Source: Actinomycetota bacterium | GTDB lineage: Bacteria > Actinomycetota > Acidimicrobiia > Spongiisociales > UBA5794 | DNA: 19,626 nucleotides | Assembly (NCBI GenBank): GCA_003648875.1 | Contig: QMQC01000002.1 | Span: 1-19,626 of the forward strand | Reading direction: 5' to 3' | Part shown: in pieces, positions 8,137-14,235 of the stretch | Position numbering within the stretch: position 1 is the stretch's first letter | How the letters are laid out: each line of letters starts with the position of its first letter | Notes under the pieces: model-generated | Told to the model about the DNA's origin: nothing | Database searches by the model: none | What the model saw: only the letters and a program-made list of their open reading frames with translations | Made by a program: the position numbers and the translations under genes

Positions 8137-8460
8137 CTACTCCGTAGCTGCTTCGGCTTCTTCGGCTTGTTGTTCCGCAGCTTCTTCGGCCACATCTGCG
8201 AGTTCATCCATGGCCTCGTCGACATCCTCGATGTAGTGGTCGACCTCAGGTTTCTTGCCTCGAACGCCAGAGATGACAGCGTCCTGGATCGTCGCGAGCT
8301 GATCATCACCAACCTTCCCAGCGAGTTTGGCACCCAGGTACTCCCTGATCTCGTCATCGGACATCGACTCGAGTTTCTTCTTCGATGCGATCGATGCGAC
8401 AACACCAGCCACGACTGCAACGAGCAGAAGCACGAATATGAGTTTGAAGAACGACTTCAT
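8137..8460 (-). CDS. Small membrane-anchored acidic protein
   Basis: The 107-residue product has one N-terminal membrane segment (about residues 5-25, FKLIFVLLLVAVVAGVVASIA) followed by a Lys cluster, so the rest probably faces the cytoplasm. The soluble part is highly charged and probably helical, ending in an acidic Glu/Ala-rich tail of about 30 residues that could form a coiled coil. There is no recognised domain. The start is strong: GGAGAGGTG stands five bases before the ATG. It lies 75 bp downstream of the HisA-like gene on the same strand and may be cotranscribed with it. Coding status is well supported by the ribosome site and composition; function is unknown. Confidence 0.7.
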   Translation of the reverse strand: MKSFFKLIFVLLLVAVVAGVVASIASKKKLESMSDDEIREYLGAKLAGKVGDDQLATIQDAVISGVRGKKPEVDHYIEDVDEAMDELADVAEEAAEQQAEEAEAATE

Positions 8461-8535
8461 GACATCACCTCTCCATTGAATCTAGTGACCCCTCGTTCGG
8501 CCACATCCGCTTGAACGATGACCGCACAACAGACA

Positions 8536-9417
8536 TCAGCCCGGTGCTTCTGTCCCACCTGCGCCAAGCCAATCCACGAACACCGTCGCCGCATCCGCAT
8601 CGGTGGGATCCGCAACAGCGTCGCGATACCTGGCCAACGCGGAGTCGAGCTCAGCGCGTGTCCAGGGACCTTGTACATGCCCGGCAGTAGCGAACGCTTC
8701 GGCAGCTTCTTCAACGGTGAAGCGGCCGGCGGTTACCTCGCGCCCCACGACGAGTCCTGCGAGCTTGTGCCCGTTCTCGGTGAGGTTGACCAGCGTCGCG
8801 ATGTCATCGAGGTCACGCACGCCACCTGCGGCGATTACCGGCTCATCAACAAGGGCGACCGCCATCTTCAACGCCTCGAAGTTCGGCGGTTCGACGAGCG
8901 CATCCCGACCAACCTCAGAGATCATGAACCCGGCAGCCCCACCCGAAGACAGGTTGATGAGAGTCTCTTCGAGATACTCACCTGTCTGCTCTGTCCAGCC
9001 CTTGATCGAGATCTCGAGATCAGGGCGAACATCCAGCGATACCATGATGCGATGCGGGTGTTGCCGGTTGAGTTCCCAGAACAGAACCTGATCAATGATC
9101 GCAAGGGTCCCGATCACGACGCGCCATGCCCCCATGCCCAACACCCGATCGACCTCGGCCTGTGATCGGATTCCTCCCCCGACCTGGACGGGGACATCGA
9201 CAGCTCTGATGATGTCCCCGATGAGCTTGCGGTTCTTGTAGTCGCCGTAGGCCGCTGCATCGAGGTCAACGATGTGCAGACGGTCGGCGCCTTTCGAGAT
9301 CCAGCCTCTTGCGCGGTTCACCGGGTCGTCGTCGAGTGCGATCACATCATGGATATCGCCGTACGGAAGCCGCACAGCCCTCCCATCGAGAATGTTGACC
9401 CGTGCATATAGCTCCAT
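8536..9417 (-). CDS. HisA/HisF-related TIM-barrel protein, catalytic residues altered
   Basis: The 293-residue protein is clearly homologous to HisA, the (beta-alpha)8 isomerase of histidine synthesis. It keeps both phosphate-binding turns, VGGGIRS (residues 79-85) and AAGGVRD (196-202), and the DGRAVRL and HIVDLDAA strands. It departs from HisA at the active site: the first catalytic Asp (residue 8 in the family) is Asn in ARVNILDG, and the conserved TD..xDGT loop reads SEVGRDALVEP (167-177). The second catalytic Asp, in VSLDVR (residue 129), is kept. About 45 residues beyond the usual HisA end (GPWTRAELDSAL onward) form an extra helical tail. No other histidine genes are nearby. It may be a paralogue with another phosphorylated substrate, or a lineage-specific HisA. 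No ribosome site precedes the ATG; TATCTT at the right distance would allow a leaderless message. Confidence 0.82.
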   Translation of the reverse strand: MELYARVNILDGRAVRLPYGDIHDVIALDDDPVNRARGWISKGADRLHIVDLDAAAYGDYKNRKLIGDIIRAVDVPVQVGGGIRSQAEVDRVLGMGAWRVVIGTLAIIDQVLFWELNRQHPHRIMVSLDVRPDLEISIKGWTEQTGEYLEETLINLSSGGAAGFMISEVGRDALVEPPNFEALKMAVALVDEPVIAAGGVRDLDDIATLVNLTENGHKLAGLVVGREVTAGRFTVEEAAEAFATAGHVQGPWTRAELDSALARYRDAVADPTDADAATVFVDWLGAGGTEAPG

Positions 9418-9499
9418 GGGAGGAAGATATCAGATACCGGGCACCAGGAAGCGAGGATGCGGGGAATCGACACCGACATATGGGTTCCAAGCTGTCTCG

Positions 9500-9530
9500 C
9501 ATGGTCGACAGCCGTATGCTGTCGACCATG
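9500..9530. promoter_or_regulatory. Perfect 13-bp inverted repeat over the ABC ATPase start
   Basis: The arms CATGGTCGACAGC (9500-9512) and GCTGTCGACCATG (9518-9530) are perfect reverse complements around a 5-base spacer, CGTAT. The right arm ends in the ATG chosen for the ABC ATPase. In DNA it could be an operator for a dimeric repressor; in RNA it would be a stable hairpin hiding the start codon. It does not match the Zur, MntR or DtxR boxes I know from actinobacteria. Confidence 0.7.
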
Positions 9531-10358
9531 CCTGCAGTCACCGCCACCGACATCGAGTTCCGCTACGGGGGCACGATCGCCGTCGCCACATCCTCCTTTG
9601 TGATTCCTCGAAGTGCCGTGACTGCGCTCATCGGGCCAAACGGTTCAGGCAAGTCGACGATCCTCAGTGGCATTGCCGGGCTTGTGGCACCAACGACCGG
9701 GCGCCTGGCCGTCCACCAGACAATCGCCAGAGGACGCATCGCTCTTGTGCTTCAGACCACCAAGGTCAACGATGCACTTCCGATCACGGTCAGAGAGATC
9801 GTTTCGATGGGGAGGTATCCGGGCATCGGAGAACTCAGCCGTCTCACCGATGCCGATAGGACAGCCGTTGCAGATGCGATGGATCGCATGTCGATATCTG
9901 ACCTTCAGGGCAAACACCTGAGCGAACTCTCGGGCGGGCAGCGACAACGGGTCTTCGTCGCCCAGGGGCTCGCCCAAGATCGAGATCTGCTCTTACTGGA
10001 CGAGCCGCTCACAGGACTCGACCTTCCCTCGGCTCAAGCCATCGATGCGGTCATCCACGACGAGCAGAAGCGTGGTGGAACGATCGTGATGAGTACCCAT
10101 GATCTTGCCGAGGCTCGCGTTGCAGATCACGTCGTTCTCATGGCCGGTCGCGTTGTGGCATCGGGTAGTCCTGGCGATGTGCTCACAGCCTCGAATCTGA
10201 CGGAGGCCTACGGATCAGCGCTGCTCCATGTCGATGGCGAGCAGATCTTCCTGGACGATCCGGCCCATCGCCCAACCGGCACTCGCCATGTACACCAGGA
10301 TCGAACGATCCATGTGGAGGCGCTTCACGACGAAGGCGACTCCCAGCAATTCTCATGA
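9528..10358 (+). CDS. Zinc/manganese-type ABC transporter ATP-binding protein
   Basis: The 276-residue ATPase has Walker A GPNGSGKST (residues 36-44), a Q-loop at VLQTTKVNDALPITVREIVSM, signature LSGGQRQRVFVAQGLA, Walker B LLLLDEPLTGLD, and an H-loop in MSTHD. The Q-loop context MGRYP and LTDADR are typical of ATPases of metal-chelate (Zn/Mn, ZnuC/AztA-like) importers. The C-terminal tail is His-rich (including TRHVHQDRTIHVEALHDEG) and may sense or bind metal. It would power an inner-membrane permease together with a binding lipoprotein; neither is encoded nearby. In-frame ATGs also occur at 9501 and 9516, inside the palindrome; 9528 starts the domain properly. No ribosome site precedes any of them. 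A Fur-family regulator follows 38 bp downstream, suggesting metal control. Confidence 0.88.
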   Translation: MPAVTATDIEFRYGGTIAVATSSFVIPRSAVTALIGPNGSGKSTILSGIAGLVAPTTGRLAVHQTIARGRIALVLQTTKVNDALPITVREIVSMGRYPGIGELSRLTDADRTAVADAMDRMSISDLQGKHLSELSGGQRQRVFVAQGLAQDRDLLLLDEPLTGLDLPSAQAIDAVIHDEQKRGGTIVMSTHDLAEARVADHVVLMAGRVVASGSPGDVLTASNLTEAYGSALLHVDGEQIFLDDPAHRPTGTRHVHQDRTIHVEALHDEGDSQQFS

Positions 10359-10380
10359 CGTGCTCCTAGTGGGAATAGGC

Positions 10381-10400
10381 CCATAACCTCTGGTTTATGG
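10381..10400. promoter_or_regulatory. Quasi-palindrome over the Fur-family gene start
   Basis: CCATAACC (10381-10388) and GGTTTATGG (10392-10400) pair with one unpaired base around a short spacer, and the start ATG lies inside the right arm. This could be an autoregulatory operator. The match is short and imperfect, and no typical Fur-box sequence is seen, so confidence is low. Confidence 0.35.
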
Positions 10401-10852
10401 CAGGCACTGGTGCATCCACCGAGATCCACGAACTCGTCAGGCGAAAGCTCTCCGAGGCCGCCATCAGATATACATCCGGAAGACGGACAGTCGTGACTGC
10501 GATTCAGATGGCTTCGGGGCCGCGGACCGCAGCCGAACTTGCCTCAGGACCAGCGGGTTCTGTCCCCGTCTCGTCCCTGTACCGAACGCTCTCGCTGTTC
10601 GACGACACGGGAATCCTCAAGAAGCATCACGGCTCCCACGGTATTGCCCGATATGAGCTGGCAGACTGGCTCACGGGACATCACCACCATGTCGTGTGCG
10701 TCGCATGCGGAGCGATCGAGGACATTGGGGTATCCGACAGCGCAGAGAGCGAACTCAACGCGATCGCTTCGTCGCTCGGGTCACAAGCAGGCTTCAGAGT
10801 CCTCGATCACGTCCTCGAGGTGGAGGGCGTTTGCCCGGACTGCGATCGATAA
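10397..10852 (+). CDS. Fur-family metal-responsive transcriptional regulator
   Basis: The 151-residue protein has the Fur architecture: an N-terminal winged helix (RYTSGRRTVVTAI, then VPVSSLYRTLSLFDDTGIL as recognition helix and wing lead-in) and a C-terminal dimerisation domain. The metal site cluster GHHHHVVCVACG has His 95-98, and the structural zinc ligands are CVAC (101, 104) and CPDC (146, 149). The family represses metal uptake or stress genes when metal is bound. Given the neighbouring Zn/Mn-type ABC ATPase, a Zur-like role is the simplest reading, but Fur, Mur or PerR cannot be excluded from sequence. The ATG overlaps a quasi-palindrome, a possible autoregulatory site. The gene converges on infA and ends before a strong hairpin. 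Confidence 0.9.
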   Translation: MAGTGASTEIHELVRRKLSEAAIRYTSGRRTVVTAIQMASGPRTAAELASGPAGSVPVSSLYRTLSLFDDTGILKKHHGSHGIARYELADWLTGHHHHVVCVACGAIEDIGVSDSAESELNAIASSLGSQAGFRVLDHVLEVEGVCPDCDR

Positions 10853-10902
10853 CGAAACAGAGGCCAGAAGCCAGAATCTGGTAGTTGGCGAAGCGCGCGT
10901 TC

Positions 10903-10921
10903 GGAGCCCCGAAGGGGCTCC
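10903..10921. terminator. Bidirectional hairpin between fur-family gene and infA
   Basis: GGAGCCCC and GGGGCTCC pair perfectly (8 bp) around a 3-base GAA loop. It sits between two convergent genes and touches the infA stop codon. No long T tract follows on either strand, so it may be a weak intrinsic terminator or a 3'-end protective stem. Confidence 0.6.
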
Positions 10922-11157
10922 TACCGATACCGCCACACAATGCGGCCCATGGTGGGATCGTAGGCAGAAACATCGACTTCGACGGAGTCGCCGGGGATGA
11001 TGCGGATCATCCGACCCTTACGCATCTTGCCAGACGCACGAGCCGTTACCTCGTGGCCGGTCTCCAGCTTCACTCGGAACGTGGCGTTCGGCAGAGTCTC
11101 GAGAACCACGCCTTTCGCCCTGAAATAGTCGTCTTTGCCTGCGATGAGATACTCCAA
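10921..11157 (-). CDS. infA: Translation initiation factor IF-1
   Basis: The encoded OB-fold protein is IF-1, which binds the ribosomal A site with IF-2 and IF-3 during initiation. Family residues are clear: AKGVVLETLPNATFRVKLETGHEV, ASGKMRKGRMIRIIPGD and the end YDPTMGRIVWRYR. The frame has no ATG or GTG before the conserved domain. TGA lies directly upstream of the TTG at 11157, and the only codons before AGKDDYF are TTG, GAG, TAT, CTC and ATC. With TTG the protein is 78 residues. The ATC at 11145 would give 74, closer to the usual length of about 73, with the family-like N-terminus MAGKDDYF and a GGAG ribosome site six bases upstream. A hairpin occupies the leader. It stands apart from the ribosomal-protein operons. 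Confidence 0.93.
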   Translation of the reverse strand: MEYLIAGKDDYFRAKGVVLETLPNATFRVKLETGHEVTARASGKMRKGRMIRIIPGDSVEVDVSAYDPTMGRIVWRYR

Positions 11158-11161
11158 TCAA

Positions 11162-11197
11162 ACGGCCAACAATCGGTTTCATCCCGATTGGGGCCGT
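11162..11197 (-). promoter_or_regulatory. Hairpin in the infA leader
   Basis: In plus-strand coordinates, ACGGCC (11162-11167) pairs with GGCCGT (11192-11197), and CAATCGG (11170-11176) pairs with CCGATTG (11184-11190). A small AA/G bulge separates the two, and the loop is seven bases. The resulting 13-pair stem ends about 5 bases before TTG 11157, in the infA message leader. It could control infA initiation; an operator role or a terminator for read-through is also possible. Confidence 0.5.
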
Positions 11198-11290
11198 CAC
11201 GAACGACCCCATCGTACCGTTGGGAGCACGTTGTCAGCAGTTCTCAACACCGGCGGATTGAGATTCCCTGCCTACCGGTAGCGTTCCGTG

Positions 11291-12172
11291 ATGCGCAACA
11301 AGATCATCCTTGCGATCGTCGCCGCCTCAACAGGATGGGGCCTGGCCGGTGTTGGAACGCGTGCCGCGTACGGACTCGGCGCCACAACGCTGACGGTGCT
11401 TGTTGTTCGCACACTGATCGCTTCGGCTGCCCTGCTCATCTTCGCGCTCGGTACCAGTTCCATGCCTTCGGCCCTTGCATGGAAGCACGGTGCCTTGATA
11501 GGTGCCATTCGCACCGGTCTGGCGCCCCTGTTCTTCATGGCATCCCTCAACTTCATCTCGGCTGGTGTCGAGGGCCTCGTTATCACACTGGTACCGGCGA
11601 CTACTGCTGTCATGGCTTCATTCTTCATTGGCGAGAGAATCACGAGACGCCAGATTCTCGGATTGTTGATCGGACTCGCGGGTACCACGATGATCGCCGT
11701 CGTCGGAGACTCAGGACTCGGTGCCGAGGGCAGTGTGGTCGCAGGGTTCTCTCTTGCCGGCGTCGGTGTCCTGCTCGGGTCGTATTCAGGGGTGCTGCAA
11801 CGCAAGTACGCCCCGATACACGACACACTCCCGCTTGCGTTGCCGATGTTCCTCAGTGGTGCAATCGTATCGATCGCCTTGGGACCATTCATCGGCATCG
11901 ACGACATCGGCACGTACAGTGCAAACCTGTGGATCCTGCTCACTGTTCTTGCACTCGGCTCAACACTTCTGCCCTTCGGGGCAACGCTGTACGCGTCCAA
12001 ACATGCCACAGCAACGCTCGTGGCCGTGACCGCATACCTCGCGCCCCTCGTCGCTGTCGTGAGCGGGGCCGTGCTGCTCGATGAACAAATCACACCTGCC
12101 ATCCTGGTTGGTGCTGGCGTGACGATCCTCGGTGTGGCTCTTGTGGGCAGAGCCAGACGGGTGACGACCTGA
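11291..12172 (+). CDS. EamA/DMT family permease
   Basis: The 293-residue protein (294 if it starts at the GTG at 11288) has about ten membrane segments in two EamA repeats. It begins with a short basic MRNK, and its first segment includes STGWGLAGVGTRAAYGLG, in the style of drug/metabolite transporters. The repeat ends show VPATTAVMASFFIGERITRRQ and APLVAVVSGAVLLDEQITPA, the conserved helix plus Glu-containing loop that marks each EamA half. Members export or import metabolites such as amino acids; no substrate can be assigned. Unlike the permease at 7228-8124 it lacks RarD hallmarks, so the two are different subfamilies. It diverges from infA and is followed by 200 bp of non-coding, structured sequence and a strong terminator. 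Confidence 0.85.
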   Translation: MRNKIILAIVAASTGWGLAGVGTRAAYGLGATTLTVLVVRTLIASAALLIFALGTSSMPSALAWKHGALIGAIRTGLAPLFFMASLNFISAGVEGLVITLVPATTAVMASFFIGERITRRQILGLLIGLAGTTMIAVVGDSGLGAEGSVVAGFSLAGVGVLLGSYSGVLQRKYAPIHDTLPLALPMFLSGAIVSIALGPFIGIDDIGTYSANLWILLTVLALGSTLLPFGATLYASKHATATLVAVTAYLAPLVAVVSGAVLLDEQITPAILVGAGVTILGVALVGRARRVTT

Positions 12173-12373
12173 GATGCGATCCAATATCCAGCGACACGGA
12201 TTCAAGGGGCGAACGCCGAAGCAGTTCTCCAGAAAGGGTCGTACGACCCATACCGCATACTCAAGAACACCTGTAGAACTGCCGATACAAAAGTTCAGGT
12301 GGGAGGCCGGCGAGGCTACTTGTTCCCGAACAAGGCGATCCCAAAACCAAGCCAGTCACCCACCAACATTTGA
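12173..12373 (+). other. Non-coding, structured intergenic segment
   Basis: No convincing gene lies between the EamA stop and the terminator. The one plus-strand open frame (12174-12377, 67 codons) has a Thr/Arg/Ser-rich composition unlike a folded protein. The segment is rich in self-complementary sequence: GGGTCGTACGACCC (12236-12249, perfect palindrome); CACCT and GAACT (12268-12280) pairing with AGTTC and AGGTG (12292-12301) with a 3-base bulge; and CTTGTT (12319-12324) pairing with AACAAG (12329-12334). With the terminator at 12374-12403 this could be a small RNA or a long 3' untranslated region. I could not match it to tRNA, tmRNA, 6S, SRP or RNase P RNA. Confidence 0.45.
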
Positions 12374-12403
12374 GTAAGACGGCCCCTTCCGGGGCCGTCT
12401 TAC
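12374..12403. terminator. Strong intrinsic terminator between convergent genes
   Basis: GTAAGACGGCCCC and GGGGCCGTCTTAC form a perfect 13-bp stem with a TTCC loop. Both A/T flanks are within the stem (GTCTTAC), so it can serve either direction. It separates the EamA gene and its structured 3' region (+) from the ABC exporter operon (-). Confidence 0.85.
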
Positions 12404-12468
12404 GTCTACGGTTCACGGTTGACAGCCCACTGTCGGGTACTTCAGAGACCTGCCACCCGGGTGAGGTC

Positions 12469-14235
12469 TTAGCCCCGTGTGGATCCTTCCCAGTCCTGAT
12501 GCATCGAGGCGTACACACCGTCGAGTGCTGCAAGCTCGGTGTGGGTGCCGTCTTCGACGATTCTCCCTTCATCGAACACGAGAACCCGATCGGATGCCTC
12601 AGCCGTCGACAGCCTGTGCGCAACCGTGATCGAGGTCCTTCCCTGGGTCACATGCTCAATGGCATTGCGGATCTGTACCTCGAGTGCTGGGTCGACAGAC
12701 GAGGTCGCCTCATCGAGCACGAGCACAGATGGATCAGAGATCCACGCCCGCACCAGGGCGACGAGTTGACGCTCCCCACCAGACAGGCTCCCACCGAGCT
12801 CTCCCACCTGGGTGTCGATTCCTCCAGGCAAGGACTCAACCCAACCAAGGAGACCAAGCTCATCGAATGCAACCTTCACGGCGTCATCTGACACTCCCGG
12901 CCTGCCGTACCTCACGTTCTCTGCAACCGAGGCGTCAAAGAGGAATCCCTCCTGGGGCACGTACGCGAGATGTGAACGCAACGAAACGAACGGGACCTCG
13001 TCGATAGGAACACCGCCCACGGCGACATCTCCGATCTGCGGGACGAGAAGGCGAGTCGCCACCTTTGCAAACGTGGTCTTTCCCGACCCGGTTTCGCCAA
13101 CGATCGCAACTCGTTGTCCTGCGGGGATGAGCACGGAGATGTTCTTCAGGATGTCAGGACCCTCCAGGTACCGGAAGGTGACTCTGTTGAATTCGACCCT
13201 GAGACTCCTGTCAGGCAACGGAGTACCGCCGACCGGGTCGGGAATCGCTATTTCCGTGTCAACGATGTGAAGGATCTTGCGCAGACCCGCACCAGCGGAT
13301 TGTGCCTGATCGATCGTTTCGACAAGGCGTTGGATCGGTTCGATGAGGAGGTTCACCAGGAAGAGGAACGCAACGAGGGTTCCGGCCGAAACCCCCCAGT
13401 CGGGCCCGAAGACAACTCCGATACCGACAACCATCGCAGTGAGGAAACCGGCGAAGAGCTCGGCGCTGGAGAAGAGAGACGATGCGAGGATCGCGGTACT
13501 CACTTCGGCCTTGAATTGGTCGTCGAGCTTCTCATCGACGCGATCCATCACGACTTCCTCAACGCCGTATGCACGGACGGTTGACAGACCTGAGATAGCT
13601 TCACCCGTGGCTGCGAGCGAATCAGCAACACGCTCGCGAACCCTGTCGTGGGCATTGGAAAGAACCCGTTGGAAGACAACGATCATCACGGCATACATGG
13701 CCACGCCAGCGGTCACTGCGAGCGCGAGCTGCCAGCCGTAGATGAACATCAGAAACAGAGCAAGCACGATCTGCGCCGACCCGAGAACCATTCCCACGCC
13801 GCCCCACTCCATCCAGTGCTGGATCGTCTCGATGTCGCTGGTCACCCTGGCAACAAGCGCGCCTCGACGTTCGGCTTGAAGCTCGAGCATCGAGAGCCTG
13901 TGAAGGTGGTCGAAGGTCCTGATGCGCAACTGTGCGAGACCTGATGACGAAGAACGAACGAGCCTGCGTAGAGACGCAAATCGCGCAACCATCGCCACAA
14001 GCACCGCAAGAAGGGCGATCCCACCACGCTTCAGAACTGCCGCAGGGTTGACATCGCCTGCGCCCAAGATCTCGTTGTCGATGATCTGCTGGATCACGAC
14101 AGGCACGACGAGCTGAAGAGCCGTGCCAACAACCGCGAGTCCAAGTGTCAGAACGAGTCCGGTTCGCAGCTCTGGGGCGACCTTGAACGACCGTGCCAGA
14201 GCTGCAGAGGTCTTCATTGAAGTCTGTTCGCTCAT
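12469..14235 (-). CDS. ABC exporter subunit with canonical ATPase site
   Basis: The 588-residue half-transporter has six membrane segments in its first 300 residues, then an ATPase domain. Walker A is GETGSGKTT (about residue 375), the signature LSGGERQLVAL and Walker B VLVLDEATSSVD. The catalytic Glu is present and the H-loop His is in VAHRLST. Its start overlaps the stop of the upstream half-transporter by 4 bp (ATGA), so the two are translated together and very likely assemble as a heterodimer. Such exporters move lipids, peptides or drugs outward; the substrate is not predictable here. In the dimer its Walker motifs face the partner's LSGGQ, making the active site, while the partner's Walker motifs face its LSGGE. 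Confidence 0.92.
   Translation of the reverse strand: MSEQTSMKTSAALARSFKVAPELRTGLVLTLGLAVVGTALQLVVPVVIQQIIDNEILGAGDVNPAAVLKRGGIALLAVLVAMVARFASLRRLVRSSSSGLAQLRIRTFDHLHRLSMLELQAERRGALVARVTSDIETIQHWMEWGGVGMVLGSAQIVLALFLMFIYGWQLALAVTAGVAMYAVMIVVFQRVLSNAHDRVRERVADSLAATGEAISGLSTVRAYGVEEVVMDRVDEKLDDQFKAEVSTAILASSLFSSAELFAGFLTAMVVGIGVVFGPDWGVSAGTLVAFLFLVNLLIEPIQRLVETIDQAQSAGAGLRKILHIVDTEIAIPDPVGGTPLPDRSLRVEFNRVTFRYLEGPDILKNISVLIPAGQRVAIVGETGSGKTTFAKVATRLLVPQIGDVAVGGVPIDEVPFVSLRSHLAYVPQEGFLFDASVAENVRYGRPGVSDDAVKVAFDELGLLGWVESLPGGIDTQVGELGGSLSGGERQLVALVRAWISDPSVLVLDEATSSVDPALEVQIRNAIEHVTQGRTSITVAHRLSTAEASDRVLVFDEGRIVEDGTHTELAALDGVYASMHQDWEGSTRG

Noticed and set aside
10885..12084. A 399-codon plus-strand open frame across infA and the EamA gene
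   Set aside because: It overlaps two well-supported genes in another frame or strand, and its product is rich in Arg, His and Cys with no domain. It is a shadow frame of GC-rich coding DNA.
12340..12372. Possible tRNA or tmRNA 3' end (CCACCA followed by a terminator)
   Set aside because: No T-arm GTTCRA sequence, acceptor partner or tmRNA 5' consensus is found upstream; the CCACCA is probably coincidence.
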